From an uncultured Eubacteriales bacterium (GTDB lineage Bacteria; Bacillota; Clostridia; Oscillospirales; Oscillospiraceae): a DNA stretch of 64,000 nucleotides. The DNA lies in NCBI GenBank assembly GCA_900317375.1, contig ONGJ01000008.1, positions 1 through 64,000 on the forward strand. The letters are read 5' to 3'. Positions 42,623 to 53,210 of this stretch are shown here, piece after piece; position 1 is the stretch's first letter, and every line of letters starts with the position of its first letter. Both the position numbers and the translations under genes were made by a program. Under the pieces are notes generated by a model. That model was not told the origin of the DNA. It saw nothing but the letters and a program-made list of their open reading frames with translations, and searched no databases.

Positions 42623-44062
42623 TCAGTCGCCGCCGTCCAGGGCCTCCAGGCCGGTCACGGTGGGGACTTTTGACACTTTGATATTCTTGACAAGGGCGGT
42701 AAAGACCGCAAAGCTCAGCGCCGTCAGGATGGCGGTATAGATGGGCAGAGCACGCCAGGCCAGCGTGGCGTTGAGAACCAGACCCAGGAGGACCGGCGTG
42801 ATGGTCTGGGCAGACATGCTGGCGGTGTAGTAATAGCCGGTGAACTTGCCGATCTTTTTGGAGGAACAAAGCTCCACCACCATCGGGAAGGAGCAGTTGT
42901 GCACCAGCGCCATGCCGAAGCCCTTGAGCACCCAGACCGCATAAAGCAGGGTGGGGAAGGCAAACTCGCCGCGCTCGCCGACGACCCTGCCGGTGGGAGC
43001 GACAAAGCACATGACGACCAGACCCACAAAGGTGACGGCGAGACCTGCCGAGATCGTCCACTTGCGTCCGATGCGGTCGGCGATGCCGCCGGCGATGGCG
43101 AAGCCGACCACCGAGGCAAGGCCGCCGAGAATCGTCAGGATCATGGTGGCGCTGGAGACCGACTGGAGATGATAGATGACATAGTTGCCGATGTAGGTGC
43201 CCAGGGCATTGTCGGACATGAACCAGAGAAACTCGGCCCCGAGAATGGCAAGGAGCATGGTTTTGTTTGCCCTGGACATGGGCTTGTCGTCGTCGATGGG
43301 GGTCTCGACCGCGGCGAGCTTTTCACCGAGCTCGAGCTCGTCCCGGATCTCTTCCTCGATCTTGTTCTCCTTGATGGTGGCGAAGAGCACCAGGGCCGAG
43401 ATGACCATGAGGACGGAGGCGATGATGAAGGGCATCTCGATGGTCCAGATATTGCGCTCGGAAACAGGAGCGTTGATATAGCTGCTGAGCACGAAGAGAA
43501 TGCCGAGGACCGTGGCAAAGGCGCCGCCGAGATAACCCATGATGTTGATGATGCCGTTGGCTCTGGCACGCAGAGGCTTGGGCGTGATGTCCGGCATCAG
43601 GGCGACGGCGGGGTTGCGGTACATCATCATGAAAATCAGGACGATGGCCATGGTGATGACCATGCCGACCATATTGTTATGATGGAAGAAAAGGGGAATG
43701 AAGGGGAAAGCGACGGCAGAGACGAAGGTGCCGACCAGAATATAGGGCATGCGCTTGCCGATGGGGGTGTCGGTTTTGTCGGACAGGTTGCCGAAGATCG
43801 GCAGCAGGATCAGCGCGGCCAGGTTGTCGCAGGCCATGATGATGCCGACGATCCACTGGACATTCAGAATCCTGGCCGGGTCGCTGGCCTTCAGCTCGGC
43901 AGAGGACATCTCATAGATGTGCCGGGCGAAAATATCGGTCAGGAAGGTGGGACACCAGGAGTCATAGACCTGCCAGAGAAGCAGAATGCCGAAGAAGGCA
44001 AAGCCGATCATCGACGTGCGGCGCACATTCAGCTTCAGCGGAGCGAGGGACGTTTTTTCCAT
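42623..44062 (-). CDS. MFS transporter, sugar-cation symporter (SLC45/GPH)-like
   Basis: 479 residues with about twelve membrane helices. The loop GNLSDKTDTPIGKRMPYI between helices 2 and 3, and GGIADRIGRKW in the second half, are the MFS signature positions. A charged cytoplasmic stretch (KENKIEEEIRDELELGEK) separates the halves. The substrate is unknown. It lies between marR and GDPD with 10-bp gaps on both sides. Confidence 0.87.
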   Translation of the reverse strand: MEKTSLAPLKLNVRRTSMIGFAFFGILLLWQVYDSWCPTFLTDIFARHIYEMSSAELKASDPARILNVQWIVGIIMACDNLAALILLPIFGNLSDKTDTPIGKRMPYILVGTFVSAVAFPFIPLFFHHNNMVGMVITMAIVLIFMMMYRNPAVALMPDITPKPLRARANGIINIMGYLGGAFATVLGILFVLSSYINAPVSERNIWTIEMPFIIASVLMVISALVLFATIKENKIEEEIRDELELGEKLAAVETPIDDDKPMSRANKTMLLAILGAEFLWFMSDNALGTYIGNYVIYHLQSVSSATMILTILGGLASVVGFAIAGGIADRIGRKWTISAGLAVTFVGLVVMCFVAPTGRVVGERGEFAFPTLLYAVWVLKGFGMALVHNCSFPMVVELCSSKKIGKFTGYYYTASMSAQTITPVLLGLVLNATLAWRALPIYTAILTALSFAVFTALVKNIKVSKVPTVTGLEALDGGD

Positions 44063-44072
44063 GTTTCCATCC

Positions 44073-44537
44073 TCAACCTTTCTCTTTTAGTTTCGGCCGG
44101 ATCCCGGCGCATTCGGGCATCAGCTCGTCCGACATGGTGCGGAGGATCCGGTCAAAGGTGTCGAGATCCTCCTGCGGGAAGCGGGCTGCGATGCGGTCCA
44201 TGACCTTATCCTCATAAGACGTGAGCAGGGACATGTAGCTCCGGTACTTTTCCGACAGGATCAGGTGGGCCTCCCGGCGGTCCAGATCGGAAACCTTCCG
44301 CACGAGGTAGCCCTTGCGGATCAGGCTGTTTACCTTGTAGGTGGCATTGGACTGGGAGATATCCAGAAAATCGGCAAACTGGCTGACCGTGGGGGCCTGC
44401 AGCATGTCGATGATCTCCAGAGAAAAGGCCTCCATGGCCGTCAGAGACCCGTCGCGCTCGCGGACAAGGTCAAAGATCCTGCAGAAAAACTGAAACTTGA
44501 ACTTGTCAAAGACCTCTTTGAAACTCTCTTTAAACAT
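44073..44537 (-). CDS. MarR-family regulator
   Basis: 154 residues with the winged helix of MarR: APTVSQFADFLDISQSNATYKVNSLIRKGYLVRKVSDLDRRE, including the DxRR wing. As first gene of the operon, it is expected to repress itself, the transporter and GDPD through the inverted repeat overlapping its promoter. Confidence 0.9.
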   Translation of the reverse strand: MFKESFKEVFDKFKFQFFCRIFDLVRERDGSLTAMEAFSLEIIDMLQAPTVSQFADFLDISQSNATYKVNSLIRKGYLVRKVSDLDRREAHLILSEKYRSYMSLLTSYEDKVMDRIAARFPQEDLDTFDRILRTMSDELMPECAGIRPKLKEKG

Positions 44538-44596
44538 GGCAATTCAACCTGCTTCACAGATTTGCATCCGGCCTGCGCCGGAACGATACCGAAAAT

Positions 44597-44630
44597 ATTT
44601 TACTCCCTCCCCGGACATTTGTAAACAAAT
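44597..44630 (-). promoter_or_regulatory. marR promoter with overlapping operator
   Basis: TTTACA (44620-44625) and TAAAAT (44597-44602) are 17 bp apart on the minus strand. The inverted repeat ATTTGT-AA-ACAAAT (44617-44630) covers the -35 box, a likely MarR operator. Confidence 0.65.
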
Positions 44631-44713
44631 CCGGAGAAGATTTTTCCGGCTTTTTCGCAAAGCGGATATTCATTACTAAAATGTGAATTCTCGGCAAAAG
44701 CGACAAAGGATGC

Positions 44714-44790
44714 TTGACAAGGAGGGCAGGAGATGGTATATTAGCACTCGTAAAGAGAGAGTGCCAACAGTCTGGCAGGGTGAGTGCTAA
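44714..44790 (+). promoter_or_regulatory. hrcA promoter with CIRCE operator
   Basis: TTGACA (44714-44719) and TATATT (44737-44742), 17-bp spacer. CIRCE is TTAGCACTC-N9-GAGTGCCAA at 44741-44767, with one mismatch in the right arm. A perfect right arm GAGTGCTAA occurs again at 44782-44790, next to the hrcA start codon. Confidence 0.93.
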
Positions 44791-44791
44791 G

Positions 44792-45883
44792 ATGAGCATC
44801 AGCGACAGAAAAAAGAAAATTCTGGCTGCGGTTGTGGATGAATACATCCGCACGGCCGAACCGGTCGGCAGCAAGCATCTGGCAGAGAGCGCCGGTCTGG
44901 GCTGCTCGTCGGCGACCATCCGCAACGAACTGGCGGAGCTGGTTGCGCTGGGCTATCTGGAACAGCCGCATACCTCGGCCGGGCGCGTCCCGACCCCGAT
45001 GGGCTACCGCATGTACGTCAACGAGCTGATGCAGCAGCAGAAGTACTCGCTGGAGGAGACGGAAGAGATCAACCGCCGCCTGAACCAGAAGCTGCAGGAG
45101 CTGGACGACACGATATCCAGCATCAGCCGTCTGGCGTCCCAGCTGACCGACTATCCGGCCCTGGCCCTGACGGCGGCATCGCCCACGATGATTCGGCGCG
45201 TGGACCTCATCTATGTGGATGCCAACACCTTTATCATCGTGCTGATGCTCTCCAACAACACGGTAAAATCCAAGCTGGTGCATCTGCCGGTGTCGGTGGA
45301 TCAGGCCATGGTACAGCGTCTGAGCGCGCTATTCAACTCGGGCTTTACCGGCATCACCGAGGAACAGATCACCCCGCTGCTGATCCATTCGACCGAGCGG
45401 GCCGCCGACGACAGCATGGGCCTGACGGCCGTGATCGCGGCCTTCTGCATCGAGACTCTGTCCGAGGTGACAGCGCCGATGGCCTATGTCTCGGGCGAGA
45501 ACCGGCTGCTGAACCAGCCGGAGTTCCGCGACCCGGACAAGGCGCACCGCCTGATGAGCTATCTTTCCGGCGGCGGCTATATCCTTCCGCCGGCGGAGGA
45601 AGACCTGGGCGATACCAGCGAGGTGAGGGTCCTGATCGGACCGGAGAACATCGCGGAAGAGCTGAAGGACTCGAGCGTGGTGATCGCAAGCTACGACGCC
45701 GGCGACAACACCAGAGGCCTGATCGGCATCATCGGCCCGACGCGCATGGACTATTCCGCGGTGGCATCCAAGCTGCGCTTCCTGGCGGCCGGGCTTTCCC
45801 GAAGGCTGGGGAGCGGCGAGGCCCCGCCTGAAGGCCTGCACAACAAGCTGATTATCAAAAAGAGCGAGGATAAAGAAGAATGA
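44792..45883 (+). CDS. hrcA: Heat-shock repressor HrcA
   Basis: 363 residues. The N-terminal helix-turn-helix (EPVGSKHLAESAGLGCSSATIRNELAELVALGYLEQPHTSAGRVPT) is typical of HrcA, the repressor that binds CIRCE and is assisted by GroE. The start is ATG 44792 (MSISDRKKKI); upstream in-frame codons fall inside the promoter. It overlaps grpE (ATGA). Confidence 0.96.
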   Translation: MSISDRKKKILAAVVDEYIRTAEPVGSKHLAESAGLGCSSATIRNELAELVALGYLEQPHTSAGRVPTPMGYRMYVNELMQQQKYSLEETEEINRRLNQKLQELDDTISSISRLASQLTDYPALALTAASPTMIRRVDLIYVDANTFIIVLMLSNNTVKSKLVHLPVSVDQAMVQRLSALFNSGFTGITEEQITPLLIHSTERAADDSMGLTAVIAAFCIETLSEVTAPMAYVSGENRLLNQPEFRDPDKAHRLMSYLSGGGYILPPAEEDLGDTSEVRVLIGPENIAEELKDSSVVIASYDAGDNTRGLIGIIGPTRMDYSAVASKLRFLAAGLSRRLGSGEAPPEGLHNKLIIKKSEDKEE

Positions 45884-46554
45884 ACGAAGAAAAGAAGACG
45901 GACCTGCCGGAGCAGGAAGCAAAGACCGCCTCGGAAGAGACCGCCTGCGAAGAAAAAGAGACAAAGGCAGCGGAAGCCGAAGCGGCGACTGAGAAGGCCG
46001 AAGAGACGGCCGCAAAGGAGAGCGCGGAGAAGAACGCCGAGACGAAGGATGCCAAGAACGCCAGGGACGGCGGCAAGAAGGAGAAACACCGCTTCCGCAA
46101 GGCCTCGGCGGAGGAAGAAAAGATCGAAAAGCTGGAGCAGGAAAACGCCGAGCTGAACGACCGGTACCTGAGGGTCTGCGCGGAATACGACAACTTCCGC
46201 CGGCGCAGCCAGAAGGAACGGGAAGCCCTGTACAACGATATCAAGGCGGATACGCTGTCGAAGTTCCTGCCGGTTTACGACAACCTCGAACGGGCCCTGA
46301 AGCAGGGAACCGAGGACGAGGCCTACCGCAAGGGCGTCGAGATGATCATGAACCAGTTCAACAGTACGATGGAAAAGCTGGGCGTGACGGAGATCGAGAG
46401 CCTGGGACAGAAGTTTGACCCGGCGCTGCACAATGCGGTGATGCATGTGGACGACGAGGAAAAGGGCGAAAACGAAATCGTCGAGGTGTTCCAGCAGGGC
46501 TTCAAGATCGGGGACAAGGTTGTCCGGTTCGCCATGGTCAAGGTGGCAAATTAA
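45880..46554 (+). CDS. grpE: Nucleotide exchange factor GrpE
   Basis: 224 residues. A long Glu/Ala/Lys-rich N-terminal extension (1-80) precedes the coiled coil (EEEKIEKLEQENAELNDRYLR) and the beta domain (PVYDNLERALK, FDPALHNAVMHV, QGFKIGDKVVRFAMVKV). GrpE releases ADP from DnaK. Confidence 0.96.
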   Translation: MNEEKKTDLPEQEAKTASEETACEEKETKAAEAEAATEKAEETAAKESAEKNAETKDAKNARDGGKKEKHRFRKASAEEEKIEKLEQENAELNDRYLRVCAEYDNFRRRSQKEREALYNDIKADTLSKFLPVYDNLERALKQGTEDEAYRKGVEMIMNQFNSTMEKLGVTEIESLGQKFDPALHNAVMHVDDEEKGENEIVEVFQQGFKIGDKVVRFAMVKVAN

Positions 46555-46606
46555 AGTTCAAAGTTTAAAGTTCAAAGAGAAAATTCAAAGATAAAAGTGT
46601 AAAGAC
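46552..46606. repeat. AT-rich AAAGTTCAAAG repeats after grpE
   Basis: Imperfect tandem copies of TTCAAAG/TTTAAAG over about 55 bp between grpE and dnaK, ending in GTGTAAAGACGGGGGTACC. Unlike the GC-rich surroundings; origin unknown. Confidence 0.6.
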
Positions 46607-46614
46607 GGGGGTAC

Positions 46615-46641
46615 CTGTCAGGCACGGAATCCTGTATATAA
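46615..46641 (+). promoter_or_regulatory. Candidate internal promoter of dnaK
   Basis: TATAAT at 46636-46641; CTGTCA (46615-46620) is a weak -35 at 15 bp. A small hairpin CGGAG-AAAG-CTCCG follows at 46642-46655. No CIRCE here. Confidence 0.4.
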
Positions 46642-48567
<1,926 letters not shown>

Positions 48568-48590
48568 GACTTCAGATACGCGTGAAAACG

Positions 48591-48618
48591 GTGAGGCGGG
48601 GATTCTTCCTCGCCTCAC
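48591..48618 (+). terminator. Hairpin between dnaK and dnaJ
   Basis: Stem GTGAGGCG/CGCCTCAC (48591-48598 with 48611-48618). No T-run; more likely an mRNA-stability hairpin or partial attenuator than a full stop. Confidence 0.5.
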
Positions 48619-48683
48619 GGTGACTATCCTGCATCTCCCGTCTTTCAACATCGAATTCACAACTATGAACTTTGGAGATTTGC

Positions 48684-49823
48684 ATGGCTGAAAAAAGAGA
48701 TTATTATGAGGTGCTGGGGGTCAAAAAGGACGCCTCGGCAGATGAAATAAAAAAAGCTTACCGCAGGGTCACCAAGGAGAACCACCCCGACCTGCACCCG
48801 GGAGACAAGGCGGCGGAGGAGCGCTTCAAGGAGGCAAACGAAGCCTATGAGGTGCTCTCGGACGACGAGAAGCGCAAAAAGTATGACCAGTTCGGCCATG
48901 CGGCCTTTGACCCGAACGCCGGCTTCGGCGGGGGCGGTTTCGGCGGCTTCAGCGGCGGCTTCGGAGACTTCAGCGATCTTTTCTCAAGCTTCGGGGATAT
49001 CTTCGGCTTCGGCGGGGGCGGCGGTCAGACGCGCAACCCCAACGCGCCGCGCCGGGGCGACAACATCCGCACCCAGCTGAACATCAGCTTTGAGGAGGCG
49101 GCCTTCGGCTGCGAGAAAGAGCTGAATATCCCGCGCATCGAGCCCTGCACCGACTGCAAGGGCACCGGCTGCGCGCCCGGAACCACGCCCGAGGTCTGCC
49201 CGGACTGCGGCGGCAGCGGACAGGTCCGCACGACCCAGCGCACCCCCTTCGGCATGGCGCAGACCATGTCGGCGTGTCCGAAATGCCACGGCTCGGGCAA
49301 GATCATCCACCAGCCGTGCAAGACATGCCGCGGAATGGGCAGCGTGCGCCGCGCCAAGAAGATGACCGTCAAGGTGCCTGCCGGCATCGACGACGGACAG
49401 ACGATTTCGCGTCAGGGTGCCGGCAACGCCGGTGCAAACGGCGGTCCGGCGGGTGATCTGCTGATTACGGTGATTGTCCGCCCGCATGCCATTTTCGAGC
49501 GGGACGGCACCTCGATCCTGATGGAGCAGGATATCAGCTTTGCCCAGGCCGCGCTCGGCGCAGAGGTCGAAGTGCCCACGCTGGACGGCAAGGTCAAGCT
49601 GACCATCCCCGAGGGGACCCAGCCCGGGGCGGTCTTCCGCCTGAAGGGCAAGGGGGTTCCGTACCTGCGCGGCAGCGGACGGGGCGACCAGTTTGTGTCC
49701 GTGAACGTCAGAATCCCGAAGAACATGAACAGCACCCAGAAAGAGGCGCTGCGCCATTACGCCGAAACCATGGGCGAGGAGCACAGCAAAGGCTCGGGCA
49801 TCTTCGGAAAGAAAAAGAGATAA
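48684..49823 (+). CDS. dnaJ: Chaperone DnaJ
   Basis: 379 residues. J domain with HPD (KENHPDLH), Gly/Phe-rich linker, four zinc repeats ([32 protein letters not shown]) and the C-terminal substrate domains. ATG 48684 has GGAG 6 bases upstream; the preceding TTG would include that site in the coding region. Confidence 0.97.
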   Translation: MAEKRDYYEVLGVKKDASADEIKKAYRRVTKENHPDLHPGDKAAEERFKEANEAYEVLSDDEKRKKYDQFGHAAFDPNAGFGGGGFGGFSGGFGDFSDLFSSFGDIFGFGGGGGQTRNPNAPRRGDNIRTQLNISFEEAAFGCEKELNIPRIEPCTDCKGTGCAPGTTPEVCPDCGGSGQVRTTQRTPFGMAQTMSACPKCHGSGKIIHQPCKTCRGMGSVRRAKKMTVKVPAGIDDGQTISRQGAGNAGANGGPAGDLLITVIVRPHAIFERDGTSILMEQDISFAQAALGAEVEVPTLDGKVKLTIPEGTQPGAVFRLKGKGVPYLRGSGRGDQFVSVNVRIPKNMNSTQKEALRHYAETMGEEHSKGSGIFGKKKR

Positions 49824-49832
49824 AACGGGTTT

Positions 49833-49864
49833 CTCCCCGCCGCAGAAGCGGCGGGGAGATTTTT
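49833..49864 (+). terminator. Terminator after dnaJ
   Basis: An 11-bp GC-rich stem CTCCCCGCCGC/GCGGCGGGGAG (49833-49843 with 49848-49858), loop AGAA, then ATTTTTC. It ends the hrcA operon and abuts the convergent regulator gene. Confidence 0.88.
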
Positions 49865-50514
49865 CAGAGGATCAGAAAGTGATTCTTTTTCGTTTTGATC
49901 AGACCGTCCTTCTGCATCTTTCCCAGTTCCTTTGAAAGCGCCGTTCGCTCCACATTCAGATAATCGGCAAGCTGCTGACGGTCAAAGGGAATGGTGAAAT
50001 CCCTGCTCTGCGCCTGCAGGGAGACCGCGTTCAGGTATGACATGACACGCCCGCGGACGGTTTTCGGCGCAGTGTGAAAACTGCGCCCGGCCAGATGAAG
50101 GTTCTTCCGGGAAGCGACGGTCAGCAGATTGGCGGTGAATTTGGAAGCCCAGGACGCGGTGCAGCCTGCGAGGGCCTTTGCACTGCCGAGGTGAAGAAAC
50201 AGGACGCGGCAGTCCTCGTTTGCGATGACATCGACCTGCAGCGGCTCGTCAAGCAATGCATAGGCCTCTGCAAAAATCTCCCCGGAGACCACGTGGCCGA
50301 GGATCACCCGGTTGCCCCAGACGTCATGGCCCTCAATCGTTACGCTGCCTGCCAGAACAAGGCCGAGATCATCCGTGAAATCCCCGGCATGAAGAAGCGC
50401 CCTGCCTTTTTTGGCATCTTTCGTTTTTGCCTGAAGGGACAGCAGCGCGCAGGAAACCTCGTCCTCTGTCATCCCTTTGAAAAGAACGGTGCGGCACAGA
50501 ACCGGCAGATCCAT
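49864..50514 (-). CDS. Crp/Fnr-family regulator
   Basis: 216 residues. An N-terminal cyclic-nucleotide-type barrel (HAGDFTDDLGLVLAGSVTIEG, VSGEIFAEAYALLDEP) and a C-terminal helix-turn-helix (DRQQLADYLNVERTALSKELGKM). The four-cysteine N-terminal cluster of FNR is absent, so it should sense another signal. ATG 50514 has GGAGGTG upstream. It is divergent from nrfA, with a palindromic site between, so it probably controls nitrite reduction. Confidence 0.88.
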   Translation of the reverse strand: MDLPVLCRTVLFKGMTEDEVSCALLSLQAKTKDAKKGRALLHAGDFTDDLGLVLAGSVTIEGHDVWGNRVILGHVVSGEIFAEAYALLDEPLQVDVIANEDCRVLFLHLGSAKALAGCTASWASKFTANLLTVASRKNLHLAGRSFHTAPKTVRGRVMSYLNAVSLQAQSRDFTIPFDRQQLADYLNVERTALSKELGKMQKDGLIKTKKNHFLIL

Positions 50515-50537
50515 AAATAACACCTCCACTGTCAAAA

Positions 50538-50581
50538 ATGTGGTTGCTGCCACATACGATCACCCCGGATTATAGTATAAT
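50538..50581 (+). promoter_or_regulatory. nrfA promoter with Crp/Fnr-type palindrome
   Basis: The perfect palindrome ATGTGG-N6-CCACAT occupies 50538-50555. TATAAT lies at 50576-50581 without a good -35 box. With transcription starting near 50588, the palindrome is centred at -41.5, the class II activator position. It is also 24 bp before the regulator start codon. Confidence 0.7.
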
Positions 50582-50658
50582 GATGAGAGAAAAGCAAGGA
50601 ATGCTGTTTCCCTGCCGAATGCAATGAAATGCGATCAGATCTATGAGGAGGAAAACCC

Positions 50659-51882
50659 ATGAAGAAGCCCCTGAGCCTGCTCCTGTCGGTTCTGCTGCTT
50701 CTGGCCCTTTCCGCAGCGGCCTTCGCGGCTGAACCCGCCAAAAAGATCGAGACCAACTCCGGCGTGACAGTCATGCACGCAGCCGACTGGAAAGAACAGT
50801 TCCCCAATCAGTACGAAAGCTGGGCAGCAACCAAAGAAAACGACGAAATAGTCGATTATCTTGAGGAATATCCGATGCTGCGCACCCTGTATGAGGGCTA
50901 CGGCTTTGCCATTGACTACGGCTCGGCCCGCGGGCATTTTTACGATGTCGAGGACATCGAGGCGACCGGACGCCCGCACCCGCTGGCCAACTGCTGGACC
51001 TGCAAGACGCCCGACTTTACCAACATGGTGAATGAGGAGGGCATCGAGGCCTACATGAAGGACTGGACGGAGGTCCAGGCCGAGGTTACGGAAGGCATCA
51101 GCTGTTTTAACTGCCATGCCAATACCCCCGGCGAGATCACGGTAACCCATACCTACTGGATCGACGCGGTCGGTGACGATTTTGACAAGGTCGCGCCGGC
51201 AAACCTCGCCTGCGGTCAGTGCCACAATGAGTACTATTTCGCACCTGACACCAAGGCGACCACCATTGCCCACAACAGCCTTGAGAGCATGGCACCCGAG
51301 ACGATCCTGGCCTATTTCAATGACGGCGCCAACTTCTCGACCGGAGAGCCCTTTGCCGACTGGACGAATCCCCGTACGGGCGTCAGAGAGATCAAGGTGC
51401 AGCATCCGGAGTTTGAGACCTTCCTCGGTGCCGGAAGCCCCCACGGTGCGCAGTTCACCTGTGCCGACTGCCATATGCCGACCGTGACGGCAGAGGACGG
51501 AAGCAGCTATCACAGCCACGCACTCACCAATCCGCTGGAAAACAAGGAAATGATAGAAAAGACCTGCTCCCTCTGCCACACGGACCTTGAGGCCGAGGTA
51601 CGCGGCGTCCAGGCAGAGATCGTCAAGCGCACGACCACGATCGGCAAGCAGCTGGCAGTTCTGACGGATGAGCTGGCCATTGCCGTGGAGAGCGGAAAGT
51701 ACACGGACGATGAGCTTGCCGAAGTCCGTCAGCTTGCGCGTGATGCCCAGTTCTACTGGGACTTCGTGTTTGTGGAAAACTCCGAGGGCGTGCATAACCC
51801 GGCTCTGGCAAGAGACTGCCTGAACCGCGCGGAGAGTCTCGGCAGCCAGGCGGCGCTTGCCCTCGTGGCACTGACAACCTGA
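50659..51882 (+). CDS. nrfA: Ammonia-forming cytochrome c nitrite reductase
   Basis: 407 residues. Signal peptide 1-23 (AFA-AE cleavage). Five haem sites: the catalytic CWTCK at 112-116 with Lys as ligand, and CFNCH (149), CGQCH (185), CADCH (268), CSLCH (303). HNEYYF (189-194) carries the active-site Tyr, and KVQH (246-249) fits the calcium-binding type of NrfA. It reduces nitrite to ammonium outside the membrane. No nrfH quinol oxidase is adjacent, so its electron donor is unclear. GGAGG precedes the start. Confidence 0.96.
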   Translation: MKKPLSLLLSVLLLLALSAAAFAAEPAKKIETNSGVTVMHAADWKEQFPNQYESWAATKENDEIVDYLEEYPMLRTLYEGYGFAIDYGSARGHFYDVEDIEATGRPHPLANCWTCKTPDFTNMVNEEGIEAYMKDWTEVQAEVTEGISCFNCHANTPGEITVTHTYWIDAVGDDFDKVAPANLACGQCHNEYYFAPDTKATTIAHNSLESMAPETILAYFNDGANFSTGEPFADWTNPRTGVREIKVQHPEFETFLGAGSPHGAQFTCADCHMPTVTAEDGSSYHSHALTNPLENKEMIEKTCSLCHTDLEAEVRGVQAEIVKRTTTIGKQLAVLTDELAIAVESGKYTDDELAEVRQLARDAQFYWDFVFVENSEGVHNPALARDCLNRAESLGSQAALALVALTT

Positions 51883-51902
51883 CTGCATCCGTAATGTGAG
51901 CG

Positions 51903-51936
51903 AGCTGCCTGCCGTAACTGTGCAGGCAGCTTTTTT
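51903..51936 (+). terminator. Terminator between nrfA and resB
   Basis: A 10-bp stem AGCTGCCTGC/GCAGGCAGCT (51903-51912 with 51922-51931) followed by a T-run. It would reduce readthrough into resB and so give more NrfA than assembly factors. Confidence 0.75.
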
Positions 51937-51953
51937 CAGAAGGGGAGCTGCCC

Positions 51954-53210
51954 ATGGGAAAAGTATTTCAAACGCTGCGCTCGATGCGCTTCGGCATCCT
52001 CCTGCTCTGCCTGATCGCCGCCTGCTCAGTGGCGGGAACGCTGATCCCGCAGGACAGGGAGATCGCCTGGTATGCGCAGAATTACCCCTCGCTGCACGGG
52101 ACGATCCTGACACTTCAGCTGAACAGGGTATTTGACAGCTGGTATTTCAAGACCCTGCTGGTGCTGCTTTGCCTGAACCTCAGCCTCTGTTCCCTGGTCC
52201 GCATCCGCGGTGTGGTTCGGGCGGCAAAAAGCGAGACCGCCCGGGCGGCTGAGATGAAGGACGCGGTCCTCCTGACACCCGAGGGGGTGGAGAAGCTGCG
52301 GGCCCGTCTCGAGGAGATGCGCTGCCGGCGGGAGGATCTCGGCGGCGCTTCTGTTTACCGAAAAAACCGCCTCGGGCATTACGGGACCTTTATCACGCAT
52401 CTGTCCATTCTGCTGACGGTGGTGTTCGGGGCACTGGCGCTCTACACCCCGACGGTGACGGACCAGAGCTGCATGCCGGGGGAATCGATCTTTCTGCCGG
52501 ACGGAACGGAGATCCATGTTCTTGATTTCCGCATCACGGATGAGACCGGACGCCTGGATTATCAGAGCCGCGTTCAGATCACCCTGCCGGACGGCAGACG
52601 CAGCGAGGAAGCGGAGCTCAGGGTCAACCATCCCTTTTCCTTTGGGCCCTGCAAGCTCTTTCAGCAGACCTTCGGCACCGCAGGGTCCGTTACGGTGACA
52701 AACCTTGAAAACGGCGGGACGGACAACTTCCTGCTGACCGAGCAGGCGTTTCTGTCTGCGGACGGGGTCAACGGAATCCTGTATGAGATGCTCTATCCCG
52801 ATTTCCTCCGTGACCCGAGCGGGAATGTCACGCTCATCACCATCACGGAGGGCAGCTATCCCAATCCCATTTACCGCTTTGAGGTCATTGCAGACGGGGA
52901 CTTTGCGCCGACGCTGGCGGAGCCGGGCGAAGAGCTCGAACTCAAGGGACTGCGCTTTGCCTTCAACAAGCCTGTGGAATACCCCGGCCTGCGCATCAAG
53001 CATGTCTCCACGGTCTTTAACGCGCTGCTGATTGCCTCCTTTACGATGATGATTGCGGGGCTGTGCATCACCTTCTTTTTTGAGCCCGTGCTGGTCAGGA
53101 CGGATGCGGAGGGTTATGCCGTGGGCGGCCCGAAGCCGGAGCGCATGCGAATCGAACTGGGAGAGGAATTCCGCGCGTATGAGCGGACAAAGGGGGAGGA
53201 AACAACATGA
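51954..53210 (+). CDS. resB: Cytochrome c biogenesis protein ResB/Ccs1
   Basis: 418 residues. Membrane helices at about 12-30, 65-82, 142-162 and 362-382 with a large extracytoplasmic domain. The N-terminal SMRFGILLLCLIAACSVAGT and DSWYFKTLLVLLCLNLSLCS are typical of ResB. With CcsA it forms the System II machine that exports haem and attaches it to CxxCH cytochromes; NrfA is the obvious client. Confidence 0.93.
   Translation: MGKVFQTLRSMRFGILLLCLIAACSVAGTLIPQDREIAWYAQNYPSLHGTILTLQLNRVFDSWYFKTLLVLLCLNLSLCSLVRIRGVVRAAKSETARAAEMKDAVLLTPEGVEKLRARLEEMRCRREDLGGASVYRKNRLGHYGTFITHLSILLTVVFGALALYTPTVTDQSCMPGESIFLPDGTEIHVLDFRITDETGRLDYQSRVQITLPDGRRSEEAELRVNHPFSFGPCKLFQQTFGTAGSVTVTNLENGGTDNFLLTEQAFLSADGVNGILYEMLYPDFLRDPSGNVTLITITEGSYPNPIYRFEVIADGDFAPTLAEPGEELELKGLRFAFNKPVEYPGLRIKHVSTVFNALLIASFTMMIAGLCITFFFEPVLVRTDAEGYAVGGPKPERMRIELGEEFRAYERTKGEETT

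Noticed and set aside
49864..50514. Naming the regulator Fnr
   Set aside because: The N-terminal cysteine cluster of FNR is absent; only the family can be stated.
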